DNA of 64,000 bases from Gammaproteobacteria bacterium (GTDB lineage: Bacteria; Pseudomonadota; Gammaproteobacteria; Pseudomonadales; Halieaceae): assembly GCA_030427085.1 (NCBI GenBank), contig JAUHXH010000001.1:310001-374000 (forward strand), given 5' to 3'. Below the pieces are notes generated by a model that worked only from the letters and a program-made list of their open reading frames with translations, did no database searches and had not been told where the DNA came from. Below, piece by piece: positions 23,546 through 32,079 of the stretch (within the stretch, counting starts at the first letter, position 1; every line of letters starts with the position of its first letter). The position numbers and the translations under genes were made by a program.

Positions 23546-24582
23546 ATCATTTGATGAAAGGGGCGCTGGCTGCTGCCCTCGTGGTGCCGCTATCAGGCTG
23601 TGGTTACATATTTGGTGATGACGGCGTCTTCAGGGACAAATCCGAGGACTACAAACGGGCACCTCTGGAGCCGGTTATCCAGGTGCCGCCGGGTAAGGAC
23701 AACACAGCGCTAAGCGATATCTATGCTATTCCGCCCAGCTCTCAGGAACCGGTACTGGACGGTGAGTTCGAGGTTCCCCGTCCGGCACCGCTGGTAGCGG
23801 CCAGTGCGGAGGATGCGGTACGCATCCAGCGCCTGGGTGACGATAGCTGGGCGCTGGTCAATATGGCGCCCGGTCAGCTGTGGCCCCAGCTTCGTGCCTT
23901 CCTGACCGCAGCGGGTCTCGGCGTAGCCCGTGTTGACGCGCGGGCCGGAACCATCGAAACCAGCTGGCTTGAACTGGAGGGTGCCCAGTTGCCCTCGCGC
24001 CTGCGTTTCAGAATCGATCAGGGCGTACAGCGCGGCACCAGCGAACTGCACGTACTGCAGATGAACCGTACAGCCGAAGATGTGGGATGGCCAACCACCT
24101 CGGATGACGTGCAGCAGGAGCAGGATGTACTGCGCGCCGTCGCCCAGTACGTGGCCAACAGCGCTGATTCCACTCCCGTGTCCATGGTGGCGGAGCAGGC
24201 CATGGACTCTGAGGGGCGCATCTCCATTCAGGAAACCGACGCCGGGCGGCCCTACATCCGCCTGAACCTGCCAGCCGACCGGGCCTGGGCTTCCCTGGCG
24301 CGCGCGCTGGAGGCATCAACCTTCGAAATTTCCGACCGCGATCGTAGCCAGGGGCGGTACTACGTCACTTTCCTGGGCCCGCAATCCGAGGAAGAGGGCG
24401 GCTGGTTCGACTGGTTGTTTGACGATGAAGAGCACCCGATGGCCGGACGCAAGTTCCTCATTCAGGCCCGCGACGAGGGTCAGAGCGTGTATACCATCAT
24501 GATCTCGCCCGAGGATGGAGAGGCGCTCGAGCGGCGCGATGAGCAGAGCCTGCTGGCCCTGATCAAGGGTAATATCTCCTGA
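23542..24582 (+). CDS. bamC: Outer-membrane assembly lipoprotein BamC (NlpB)
   Basis: This 346-residue accessory lipoprotein of the BAM complex inserts beta-barrel proteins with BamA (also in this window, at 48467). It has a lipobox signal (VVPLSGCGY; Cys about residue 20), the extended N-terminal segment that binds BamD (FRDKSEDYKRA), and two helix-grip domains. The GTG at 23542 overlaps the dapA stop; ATG 23554 is an alternative. The dapA-bamC-MBL order is common in gammaproteobacteria. The purC gene often found next is absent here. Confidence 0.92.
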   Translation: MNHLMKGALAAALVVPLSGCGYIFGDDGVFRDKSEDYKRAPLEPVIQVPPGKDNTALSDIYAIPPSSQEPVLDGEFEVPRPAPLVAASAEDAVRIQRLGDDSWALVNMAPGQLWPQLRAFLTAAGLGVARVDARAGTIETSWLELEGAQLPSRLRFRIDQGVQRGTSELHVLQMNRTAEDVGWPTTSDDVQQEQDVLRAVAQYVANSADSTPVSMVAEQAMDSEGRISIQETDAGRPYIRLNLPADRAWASLARALEASTFEISDRDRSQGRYYVTFLGPQSEEEGGWFDWLFDDEEHPMAGRKFLIQARDEGQSVYTIMISPEDGEALERRDEQSLLALIKGNIS

Positions 24583-25367
24583 TGTCCGCAGCGCCCCATG
24601 CGCTGCGTTTTGCCTCCCTCGGTAGCGGTAGCAAGGGCAATGCCACGGTTGTGCAGGGGGGCGGTCACACTGTTCTGGTGGACTGCGGATTCTCCCTGCG
24701 TGAAACCGAACGGCGTCTGGCCCGGCTGGGCCTTGCTGCCACTGACCTAGATGCCATCTTTGTCACCCACGAACACGGCGACCACTGTGCCGGCGTGGGA
24801 GCCCTGTCCCGTCGTCACCAGATTCCGGTTTATCTCACCTGGGGCACTGCCAGCAGCGGTCGTTGCGACAAGCTGCATCGTCAGGAAGTGATCGATAGCC
24901 ATAGCGAGGTGGCACTGGGCGAGTTGCATGTACAAGCAGTACCGGTACCTCACGATGCGCGAGAGCCCTGCCAGTATCGCATCAGTTGCGGCGGATACTC
25001 ACTGGGGATTCTCACCGATCTGGGCCATATCACGCCCTGGTTGCTGCAGAGCTACGCCGGCTGCGATGCGCTGTTGCTCGAATCCAATCACGACCCCGAT
25101 ATGCTCTGGGCTGGTAGTTATCCGCCGGGCACCAAGCGGCGGGTAGCGGGGGATTACGGTCACCTGAGCAATGCCCAGGCGGCTGAGTTTCTCCTGGCCT
25201 GGGAGGGTGATCTGGCCATCCTGGCCATCGCGCACATCAGCCAGCAGAACAATTGCCCCGAGCGCGCGGCGCTAGCGCTGGCCCCCGGCCTGGCGCGGGC
25301 TGACAGGGTCGTCTGGGCAGATCAGGAGGCCGGGTTCGACTGGCTGGAGCTGTCCGCTTCGGCCTGA
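24582..25367 (+). CDS. MBL-fold metallo-hydrolase (YycJ-like)
   Basis: This 261-residue metallo-beta-lactamase-fold protein has the metal-binding THEHGDHCAG (HxHxDH) near residue 65, preceded by GSGSKGNATVV, the N-terminal spelling of the YycJ/WalJ-like subgroup. Further His ligands are in PHDAREP and near HISQQNNC. Members are proposed nucleases or phosphodiesterases; the true substrate is unclear. The start overlaps the bamC stop (TGATG). The last 46 bases overlap the convergent acyltransferase gene. Confidence 0.88.
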   Translation: MSAAPHALRFASLGSGSKGNATVVQGGGHTVLVDCGFSLRETERRLARLGLAATDLDAIFVTHEHGDHCAGVGALSRRHQIPVYLTWGTASSGRCDKLHRQEVIDSHSEVALGELHVQAVPVPHDAREPCQYRISCGGYSLGILTDLGHITPWLLQSYAGCDALLLESNHDPDMLWAGSYPPGTKRRVAGDYGHLSNAQAAEFLLAWEGDLAILAIAHISQQNNCPERAALALAPGLARADRVVWADQEAGFDWLELSASA

Positions 25368-26224
25368 GCCGCTTCTTCAACCGCCCGGTCGCGCTTCCAG
25401 CGGCGGTTGCTCCACAAAAAAGTCTCCGGCTGTGCCCGAATGGCTGATTCGGCCAGTTGCACATAACTTTCCAGAATCGCATGCCCTTCCTTCTCGTAGG
25501 GCGGATCGGCCACTTCCCGGAAGGTGAGTTCATAATGCCCGGTTGCGTGTCGCGTGCACTGTGCGAATACCACCGGAAAGCGTGTCATCTGCGCAATTTT
25601 CTCGGCGCCCAGGTAAAACGGCGCCTCCTTGTTGAGGTAGGGCACCCAATGGCTGCGCTCTGACTCGATGGGGGCCTGATCGGCCACCATCACAAACATC
25701 CGGAATTCACTACGACGGCGGATAATATCCCGAGTGGCATCCGACATGGGTAGGGGCTGGCTGCCGAAGCGACTGCGAACGTCTTTGGCCCATTCGTCCC
25801 AGCCACCGCTGTGCAGAGGCTTGTACACAGGATACATGGGCACATTCAGGTGCAACGCAACACCGTGCAGCATCCACTCCCAGTTGCCCTGATGGATGGT
25901 GAGGATGATGACCGAGCGCGAACGCCCTTCGGTCTTGTCCAGCAGCAGTTCCGGGTTGGTGATCTGAACGCGCTGCTCGAACTGTTGCGCCGTCATGGTT
26001 CTGGCCTTGACGATTTCCAGCCCCAGATTGGTCAGGTGACGGTAAAAGCTTTTCGCAAGTTTTGTGATTTCCGTCTCGGATTTGTCAGGAAAGGCCTGAC
26101 GTAGATTCTGCCTGACCACCGCTTTGCGATAGCCTGAGAGGTAGTAAATGAACAGGTAGGCGAGCCACGCCACGGCATAGACCAGGGGAAAGGGCAGTCT
26201 GGACAGCAGGCGAAAAAATAACAT
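25322..26224 (-). CDS. Lipid A lauroyl/myristoyl-type acyltransferase (LpxL/LpxM family)
   Basis: This 300-residue inner-membrane acyltransferase should add a secondary acyl chain to Kdo2-lipid IVA. It has an N-terminal membrane helix (FPLVYAVAWLAYLFIYYL) and the HX4E active-site motif in TIHQGNWEW (about residue 125). Later segments PVYKPL and MVADQAP fit HtrB/MsbB proteins. ATG 26224 is chosen because upstream in-frame sequence is not family-like. It partners the lpxD-lpxA-lpxB-kdsA genes functionally. The tail (EEAAQAEADSSSQSNPAS) is low-complexity where it overlaps the MBL gene. Confidence 0.9.
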   Translation of the reverse strand: MLFFRLLSRLPFPLVYAVAWLAYLFIYYLSGYRKAVVRQNLRQAFPDKSETEITKLAKSFYRHLTNLGLEIVKARTMTAQQFEQRVQITNPELLLDKTEGRSRSVIILTIHQGNWEWMLHGVALHLNVPMYPVYKPLHSGGWDEWAKDVRSRFGSQPLPMSDATRDIIRRRSEFRMFVMVADQAPIESERSHWVPYLNKEAPFYLGAEKIAQMTRFPVVFAQCTRHATGHYELTFREVADPPYEKEGHAILESYVQLAESAIRAQPETFLWSNRRWKRDRAVEEAAQAEADSSSQSNPAS

Positions 26225-26265
26225 GAATAAGTATCGGGGTTTGGCCCAGGCAGAATACGGTGTTG

Positions 26266-26580
26266 ATGATGGCGCATTATAGCCCGAGCGGCACCGGCAT
26301 CGACACACCTGTACCGGGGCGTGAGCGCCGCAGCAGTGTGCGCCGTCGCAGCGATGAACTGGCGGTGGTGAGTAATCCGACCTTTGGCAGTTGTCGCGCG
26401 ACAGTGGTAGATCTGTCGGAAGGTGGCTTGTTGTTGGCATTTGGCGAGCAGCCATTGCCACCCGTAGGTACGCAGCTTCGGGTGGAATTTCGCGAGCGCG
26501 CCATTGGCCTGCGCCGTGAGCCGGTGCAGGCGCAAGTGGTGCGCCAGACCCGCGACGCGGTGGGACTGGTTATTTTGTAA
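26266..26580 (+). CDS. Single-domain PilZ protein, putative c-di-GMP receptor
   Basis: This 104-residue protein is almost entirely a PilZ domain: an Arg-rich RERRSSVRRRSD segment (the RxxxR c-di-GMP contact) and VVDLSEGGLLL matching the (D/N)xSxxG motif. Both halves of the ligand signature are present, so binding is likely. The start is uncertain (GTG 26260, ATG 26266 or ATG 26269). It is divergent from the lipid A acyltransferase, 41 bases away, and convergent with the LRR lipoprotein. Its output target is not evident. Confidence 0.8.
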   Translation: MMAHYSPSGTGIDTPVPGRERRSSVRRRSDELAVVSNPTFGSCRATVVDLSEGGLLLAFGEQPLPPVGTQLRVEFRERAIGLRREPVQAQVVRQTRDAVGLVIL

Positions 26581-26598
26581 GGTTTTAGAGGTAGTGCG

Positions 26599-27126
26599 TT
26601 ACTTGACGGTGTCGGGGCAACTGGCCTGGCAGTGACGGGGTAGGTGCAGGCTGCGCACTTCGAGTGGGCAGGCGCTGTCGCAGAGAAGGTCGCTGTTGTC
26701 GCCGAGATCGAGCTCGCCGAGCTGATCGAGCACTCTCAGGGGCGCGGCATCGCGTACGGCGTTGTGGTCGAGGAACAACGCCTGCAACGCAGCGAGTTGC
26801 GACAGCGGTGTCAGATCTGCGATTGAGTTGGTGCTCAGACGCAGTTGCTGCAGCGCGGAGAAGGTCTCCAGTCCGGCGAGTGAGGTGATGCCGGCACTGC
26901 TACAGTTCAGGCCGAGCAACTGGGAGGCCGCGGTGTAGCCGCCATCGCTGATGTGCTGGCTGACACAGGCTTGCAGGGCGGGATCGGCCAGTTGGTAGTC
27001 TTTAAACAGGGTGGGGGGGCTGTACACCACCCGGTCGTTGATTTTGACGTCGTAGCCGCTACAGGCCGCCAGCATGGCGAGCACGGCGGTACACAAAGGA
27101 AGCACGATGGATTGTTTTAGTGGCAT
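26599..27126 (-). CDS. Leucine-rich-repeat lipoprotein
   Basis: This 175-residue protein starts with a lipoprotein signal (LCTAVLAMLAACSG, Cys about residue 20). About four short leucine-rich repeats of roughly 21-22 residues follow (ITSLAGLETFSALQQLRLS, IADLTPLSQLAALQALFLD, VRDAAPLRVLDQLGELDLG), in the internalin-like style. Paired Cys near the C-terminus (CDSACPL, HCQASCP) may cap the solenoid. It is likely a periplasmic or surface binding protein with unknown partner. It is divergent from the cyclase gene. Confidence 0.8.
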   Translation of the reverse strand: MPLKQSIVLPLCTAVLAMLAACSGYDVKINDRVVYSPPTLFKDYQLADPALQACVSQHISDGGYTAASQLLGLNCSSAGITSLAGLETFSALQQLRLSTNSIADLTPLSQLAALQALFLDHNAVRDAAPLRVLDQLGELDLGDNSDLLCDSACPLEVRSLHLPRHCQASCPDTVK

Positions 27127-27206
27127 GGAGGGTTCCGGTTTGCGGCACTGCGTCACAGTCGCGAGCATCGATCGGGTCTGCCGTGGAGCTACCCGGGAGT
27201 TGCACA

Positions 27207-27212
27207 TATAAT
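27207..27212 (+). promoter_or_regulatory. Consensus -10 box (TATAAT) upstream of the cyclase-like gene
   Basis: A perfect TATAAT lies 38 bases before the chosen cyclase start (27250). No good -35 sits 17 bases upstream (TGGAGC). It supports the ATG at 27250, since the in-frame ATG at 27211 overlaps the box itself. Confidence 0.4.
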
Positions 27213-27249
27213 GCCAGTACTCAGCAGCGACAACAAAGAGCACAGCAGC

Positions 27250-28554
27250 ATGTCGGACAGCAAGGGTGTCCCCACCGGTGCGGATAAAGCCTCGGAGCAG
27301 GCCATCAGCATCGTCCAGCGTGGCAACCTGAAAACCCTGGAATCCACCTTGCGCAAGCAGTGGCGGCTGGGACAGAACATTGTGTTGTGCTGGAGCTCTG
27401 ATGAGCGCGGTGTTCTGGTTATTTTCGTGCCGCACTATTTCCTGGGCAACTACTGCGCCGTTGACGACGCCCCCGGCGGCCCGGAAGACAACGAACATTT
27501 CATCCGCAAGCTGATCTCCGGCGGGCGCCACCAGACACGCGAAGAGCTGTTTGATATCGCCAAGCGTCTGGGTGTGTCACCCACCTTCATCAAGTTGAGC
27601 ACAGCCCTGTCCACCGAGCCCCGCGTGGTGGATGCCGTGGAGCAGGTCATCAAACGCTATGGCCTGAGCTACGTGGAAAGCCGCGCCGTTTTGCTGTTTG
27701 ATATTCACGAGTTTTCGCTATTCACACCGTTCGAACAGGCCAGTCAGCTCAACAGCTTGTCCTACTCGCTGAACTCCGCCTACAACAAGCTGTTGGGGCA
27801 GGGCGTAGAGATCAACTTCGCGCGTACCACCACGGGTGATGGCTACTACGTGTGGAACCGCAACCTCCACTCCTTTGCCAATCAGGACCTGTACTACTTC
27901 ATGCTGCTGGTGCTGGCAGATAACGCGGTAGCGCGTGCAGCCTCCCGTGGTAACACGGTGCCGGTGGTGCGTACCGCCTTCCATGTTGGCAGCCACTATG
28001 AGTTGTACCAGGCCGAAGGCGTGAACCCGACGGTGTTCAGCTACATCGTGGGCGATGTGACCATCGAATTGGCGCGCATGGTCGACCTGGCTCAGCCTCA
28101 CCAGATTCTGATCGGTGATTTCGACTGTGAAGTACCGCACGCGAGGGACAGCGCCAGCACCCTCGCGCCAGTGCTCTCCACCCCGAGTTTTGTCCGCAAT
28201 TGCAATCGCGAGCTCTCGACGCTGGAAGGCATTCAATTGTCCAACCGGCCAATTCGCGACGTGGTGTGCTCACTGACCAGTGGCGACGGCGAACTCAGCG
28301 ACGATCCGCTACCGCGGCGCTTCCGCATCGTCGACAAGCACGGCTTGTCACGCTACGCCTACAACCTGCAAATCCGCATTGAACTGGAGGGCGAGCGCCT
28401 GGCTCTGGGCCTGGACGCCCCGCAGCTTCCCCAGCGTCCTCGCGGTGAGTCTGAAGACGGGCAGCCGAGTGACCCGGCCGAGGCCGAAGCGCTGTTTAAC
28501 GATCTGGCCGTTCTCCTGCAAAAGCGTTCCCAGAAATCCATACAGGAAGACTGA
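27250..28554 (+). CDS. Divergent class III nucleotidyl cyclase-like protein
   Basis: This 434-residue soluble protein has an uncharacterised N-terminal part (1-140) and a cyclase homology domain (about 145-290). The two metal-binding Asp are in LLFDIHEFS (Asp151) and TTGDGYYVW (Asp197). The later motif usually read as VNxAxR appears as VGDVTIELAR, keeping Arg276 but with Ile where the transition-state Asn is expected. A C-terminal part (about 300-405) and an acidic low-complexity tail follow. The downstream PDE-like gene starts 1 base after the stop. It may be a low-activity cyclase or a nucleotide sensor. Confidence 0.7.
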   Translation: MSDSKGVPTGADKASEQAISIVQRGNLKTLESTLRKQWRLGQNIVLCWSSDERGVLVIFVPHYFLGNYCAVDDAPGGPEDNEHFIRKLISGGRHQTREELFDIAKRLGVSPTFIKLSTALSTEPRVVDAVEQVIKRYGLSYVESRAVLLFDIHEFSLFTPFEQASQLNSLSYSLNSAYNKLLGQGVEINFARTTTGDGYYVWNRNLHSFANQDLYYFMLLVLADNAVARAASRGNTVPVVRTAFHVGSHYELYQAEGVNPTVFSYIVGDVTIELARMVDLAQPHQILIGDFDCEVPHARDSASTLAPVLSTPSFVRNCNRELSTLEGIQLSNRPIRDVVCSLTSGDGELSDDPLPRRFRIVDKHGLSRYAYNLQIRIELEGERLALGLDAPQLPQRPRGESEDGQPSDPAEAEALFNDLAVLLQKRSQKSIQED

Positions 28555-28555
28555 G

Positions 28556-29488
28556 ATGCCGCCCAGCCAGCGTCCCGGCCATATGGATGTTAGCAACACG
28601 ATTGACGTGAGCCAGCCCGAGGGTGTGCGCGTTGCAGTGCGGGACATTTTGACGCGCTGCTATGGCGATCTCGACCAGTTTGCCGTGATTGACCAGATGT
28701 TTGAGGACTTTGCCCGGCTCTACGAGGGTGATTATCCGGGATACCACGGCTGTGACATTTCGTATCACAACATGCAGCACGTGCTGGATGTCACGCTGGC
28801 CATGGCCCGTCTGATTGATGGGTATGAGCAGACTCGCGACGAAGAGCCGACCCTGGGCCCGTGCCGCGCCCTTGCAGGGGTGTGCTGCGCGCTGTTCCAC
28901 GATTCCGGTTATATCCGCAAACGTCGCGACACACGGCACGATAACGGCGCCGCCTACACCCGGGTGCACGTCAGTCGTAGCGCCCGTTTTCTCGCCGAAT
29001 ACCTGCCCACCGTGGGACTCACCTCACTCACCGGCCTGTGCGCGGTTCTGGTGCACTTTACCGGTTATGAGCGGAACCCGGACACCATCAAAGTTCCCTC
29101 CAAGGCCGATCGTACACTCGGTGCACTGCTGGGTACGGCCGACCTGATTGCCCAGATGGCGGATGCCCAGTACCCGGAAAAATGTCGCGACCACCTCTAC
29201 GAGGAGTTCCGTGCCGGTGGCATCGCAGGGGAGGGCAGCGCCCCGGATCAGGTGCGCTTCCACTCACCCCAACACCTGCTGGAATCAACCCCGCAGTTCA
29301 TGCGCACGGCGGTCCATGAACGTCTGGAAGGTTTTTTTGACCACGCCTATCGTTACGCCGCGGTGCACTTTGGCGGCGACAATCTCTACATGGATGCCGT
29401 GTGCGCGAACTGCCTTCGACTGGAAGCCATGCTGGCCGAAAATCCCGCAACAGCCGAGTATGCCGGCGGTGATGCCCGCCACGGATAG
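28556..29488 (+). CDS. HD-domain protein resembling class I cyclic nucleotide phosphodiesterases
   Basis: This 310-residue protein has SYHNMQHVLDVT (residues 69-80), close to the YHNxxHAxDV signature of eukaryote-type PDEs, and a metal-binding His-Asp pair in CALFHDSGYI (His115, Asp116). Helices with Asp in GTADLIAQMAD follow. These features support a metal-dependent 3',5'-cyclic nucleotide phosphodiesterase. It begins 1 base after the cyclase-like gene and overlaps rsmJ by 17 bases, so synthesis and breakdown of a messenger may be encoded together. The nucleotide (cAMP or cGMP) cannot be told. Confidence 0.78.
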   Translation: MPPSQRPGHMDVSNTIDVSQPEGVRVAVRDILTRCYGDLDQFAVIDQMFEDFARLYEGDYPGYHGCDISYHNMQHVLDVTLAMARLIDGYEQTRDEEPTLGPCRALAGVCCALFHDSGYIRKRRDTRHDNGAAYTRVHVSRSARFLAEYLPTVGLTSLTGLCAVLVHFTGYERNPDTIKVPSKADRTLGALLGTADLIAQMADAQYPEKCRDHLYEEFRAGGIAGEGSAPDQVRFHSPQHLLESTPQFMRTAVHERLEGFFDHAYRYAAVHFGGDNLYMDAVCANCLRLEAMLAENPATAEYAGGDARHG

Positions 29489-30266
29489 CGCGCCACTCCA
29501 GGTTCTTCCCGAGACAGAATCCGATCAGCCTCGCGCCGAGGCCATGGCGGCGCGGCTCGGTTGCCCCTGCCTGCCCGTTTTTGATTCCGGTGTGCGCTAT
29601 CCGGAGCAGGTGCTTTTATTGCGAGTTGCGGACCAGGGCTTGTCCCTGCAGCCCGGCGGCCCGCGGCCCCCGGGCCCGGTGGCGGTGGATTTCACCGATG
29701 CCGCCATGCGACACCGGCGCAAGGGTGGCCAGAATGAATTGCTGGGGCGGGCCGTAGGCTGGCGAGCGGACAAAGCGCCCACCGTGCTCGATACGACGGC
29801 AGGCCTGGGGCGAGACAGTTTTGTACTCGCCGACCTCGGTTGTAGGGTTACTCTGTGTGAGCGCCACCCCGTGTTGGCGGCGATGCTGGAGCAGGGGATC
29901 GAACAGGCCGCCGAGGCCAGTGATCGCTGGATCGCCGAGGCGGCGGAGCGTATGACTCTGTGGCCCGATGATGCCCGTGAACGCCCCTTGCCTGGCTCAG
30001 ATCAATTCGACGTTATCTACCTGGATCCCATGTTCCCACCGCGGGGCAAGCGGGCACTGGTAAAAAAGGAGCTGGCTACCCTGCAACAGTTGTTGGGCAG
30101 CGAGGCTGCATCGGACGCGGATGCGCTGTTGCTCTGGGCCCTGGAGCAGCCGGTGAAGCGCGTGGTAGTCAAGCGCCCGCCGCGCGCTGACTTTTTGGGC
30201 CAGCGGCGTCCTTCGCACCAGATCACGGGCAAGGCCGTGCGCTTTGATGTATACATGCTGACCTGA
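29472..30266 (+). CDS. rsmJ: 16S rRNA (guanine1516-N2)-methyltransferase
   Basis: This 264-residue SAM-dependent methyltransferase modifies G1516 of 16S rRNA. The SAM motif is VLDTTAGLGRDSFVLADLG (about 105-123), followed by acidic CERHP. The catalytic region is YLDPMFPPRGKRALVKKE, characteristic of RsmJ (YhiQ). The KRPPRADFL segment and the length fit the family (E. coli 250). The ATG lies inside the end of the HD gene. Confidence 0.93.
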   Translation: MPATDSAPLQVLPETESDQPRAEAMAARLGCPCLPVFDSGVRYPEQVLLLRVADQGLSLQPGGPRPPGPVAVDFTDAAMRHRRKGGQNELLGRAVGWRADKAPTVLDTTAGLGRDSFVLADLGCRVTLCERHPVLAAMLEQGIEQAAEASDRWIAEAAERMTLWPDDARERPLPGSDQFDVIYLDPMFPPRGKRALVKKELATLQQLLGSEAASDADALLLWALEQPVKRVVVKRPPRADFLGQRRPSHQITGKAVRFDVYMLT

Positions 30267-30372
30267 CCTGATCTGGCCTGACTAGAGTCGCGGCCGAATT
30301 TGATCACTCATCAATACCCAATGGCGCTGCGGCAGTTGTTATAGTCCGCCTTGATTGCCAAGGAGGCCCCCT

Positions 30373-31344
30373 ATGTACCGAATCCTGTCTGCCTGTCTAG
30401 TCGTACTCGCTTGCCTGTGTTCACTACCGGTTCGTGCCGCCGGCGAGCCACTGCCGGCCTGGCAGTTGCGCGCGCCCGGGCTGGAAGTCACCTTGCTGGG
30501 CTCAATCCACATGGCCTACCCGGACACCTACCCTCTGCGCAGCCCCATTGAAGCAGCCTTCGACGACGCAGCCACGCTGGTGGTGGAGGTCGACACCCTC
30601 AGCCTGGACCCGCTGGTCACGGAACAACTGGTAGCAACACGCGGGAGATTACCGGAAGGGCAAACGCTGGATCAGGTGCTGGAGCCAGCCACCTGGGCGG
30701 AGCTCTCCGCCTACCTGGGCGAGCGCGGTGTACCGCCGGAGGCGATTGCTGCGCTCAAGCCCGGCATGGTGGTTACGGTGCTCAGCGTCATAGCCCTGCA
30801 GGAACTTGGATTGCGGCCCGACCTGGGTATCGACATCCACTTCATTCGCCAGGCGGCCCGGGAAGGCAAGTCTGTGGTGGAGCTGGAAAGTTTCGAGCAG
30901 CAACTGGATATGTTGCTGGGCTTTCCCCAGTCTGATTTGCTGCTGCAACAGACTCTCGAGGAAGTCGCTGACATGAAAGCGGCGATGGATCCGCTCTACC
31001 AGGCCTGGTTGAACGGCGACGCCGTCAGTCTCGAGCGCCTGTTGATTTCAGAAAGCCTGGCCGAGCACCCGGAATTTGAGCCGGTGTATGAGCCCCTGTT
31101 TTTCGAGCGCAATCGCGAGATGACCGAAAACCTGCAACAGCTGTTCAACAGCGGCGGCAAGTACTTCGTTGTAGTGGGTGCAGGCCATCTGGTGGGTGAA
31201 CAGGGTATTATCTCCCTCCTTCAGGAACGGGGCTTCGAGTTGAGGCCCCTGGCAACCACACCGAAGCAACAGGAGGAGCAGGATGGGGAGCGCAACGAAG
31301 TCGCTGGCAATGGTAACGGGGGCGTCCTCAGGGCTGGGGGCTGA
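30373..31344 (+). CDS. TraB/GumN-family protein, exported
   Basis: This 323-residue protein has a signal peptide (about residues 1-24, ending VRAA) and both signature motifs of the family: LLGSIHMAYPD near the N-terminus and VVGAGHLVGEQGIISLL near the C-terminus. TraB/GumN proteins are proposed metal-dependent proteases (TIKI relatives), but bacterial substrates are unknown. A strong AAGGAGG ribosome site (30359-30365) fixes the start. The last 62 bases overlap the following SDR gene in another frame, and the encoded tail is low-complexity (Gln/Glu then Gly/Asn). Confidence 0.85.
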   Translation: MYRILSACLVVLACLCSLPVRAAGEPLPAWQLRAPGLEVTLLGSIHMAYPDTYPLRSPIEAAFDDAATLVVEVDTLSLDPLVTEQLVATRGRLPEGQTLDQVLEPATWAELSAYLGERGVPPEAIAALKPGMVVTVLSVIALQELGLRPDLGIDIHFIRQAAREGKSVVELESFEQQLDMLLGFPQSDLLLQQTLEEVADMKAAMDPLYQAWLNGDAVSLERLLISESLAEHPEFEPVYEPLFFERNREMTENLQQLFNSGGKYFVVVGAGHLVGEQGIISLLQERGFELRPLATTPKQQEEQDGERNEVAGNGNGGVLRAGG

Positions 31345-32047
31345 GTACTGCCGCCAACTGGCCGGGCGGTGCGATCTTATTATTGCCGTCGCCCGGCGTG
31401 GCGACGCGCTGGCCAGCCTGGCTGATGAGTTGGCTGGCCAGGTTGAGGTACAACAACTGGTCGCCGATCTGGGCACCATCGAGGGTCAAACCCGAGTGGT
31501 GGAGGCCTTACGTCAGGCAGGGCCACTCGATTATCTGGTTAACAATGCTGGCATGGGCACCACGGGGCTATTCGATACCCAGTCTCCAGAAGTGCAAAGC
31601 CAGATGCTGATGCTCCACGCTCAGGCTGCTCAAATGTTGTGCCGTACTGCACTGCCGTTTATGCGGGAGCGAGGTAGCGGCGCCATTATCAACGTTTCAA
31701 CCGTCGCGGCGCTGGTGGCACAGGCCGAAACCGTCGTTTACGGTGCTAGCAAAGCTTATTTGAATTATTTCACGCTGGCACTGAGTCGCTACCTGGAAGG
31801 GGAAGATATCCGCTTGCAATGCCTGTGCCCCGGTTTCACCCGTACCGGGTTTTTCACCAGTCAGACGATGACTGACTTCGATTCAACCCAGGTGCCCGAC
31901 GCGCTGTGGATGGATGCCGCGGATGTGGTCAGCGCCAGCCTTTCAGCGCTGGATGCGGGAGGCCCACTGGTGTTGGTGCCGGGCGAGGGTAATCTGGCGA
32001 TGGCCAGGCAAGGGCTGGAAGACATGCTGGCAGCGCTATCCGTGTAG
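31283..32047 (+). CDS. Short-chain dehydrogenase/reductase
   Basis: This 254-residue classical SDR has TGASSGLG (about 12-19), VNNAGMG, a catalytic Ser in INVSTVAAL and YGASKAYL giving the Tyr/Lys pair. The sequence after the active site (CPGFTRTGFF) is like DltE/YqjQ-type SDRs acting on acyl or carbonyl substrates. The start is supported by AGGAGG 8 bases upstream, inside the end of the GumN gene. Substrate unknown. It converges on dapE with 32 bases between. Confidence 0.85.
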   Translation: MGSATKSLAMVTGASSGLGAEYCRQLAGRCDLIIAVARRGDALASLADELAGQVEVQQLVADLGTIEGQTRVVEALRQAGPLDYLVNNAGMGTTGLFDTQSPEVQSQMLMLHAQAAQMLCRTALPFMRERGSGAIINVSTVAALVAQAETVVYGASKAYLNYFTLALSRYLEGEDIRLQCLCPGFTRTGFFTSQTMTDFDSTQVPDALWMDAADVVSASLSALDAGGPLVLVPGEGNLAMARQGLEDMLAALSV

Positions 32048-32079
32048 TGCACGTCGCATGCTGAGGGCGCGACGACTCC

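Noticed and set aside
30267-30300. CTGACCTGACCTGAT repeats after rsmJ considered as a repeat array
   Set aside because: Only two short units of 5-6 bases; too small to distinguish from chance.
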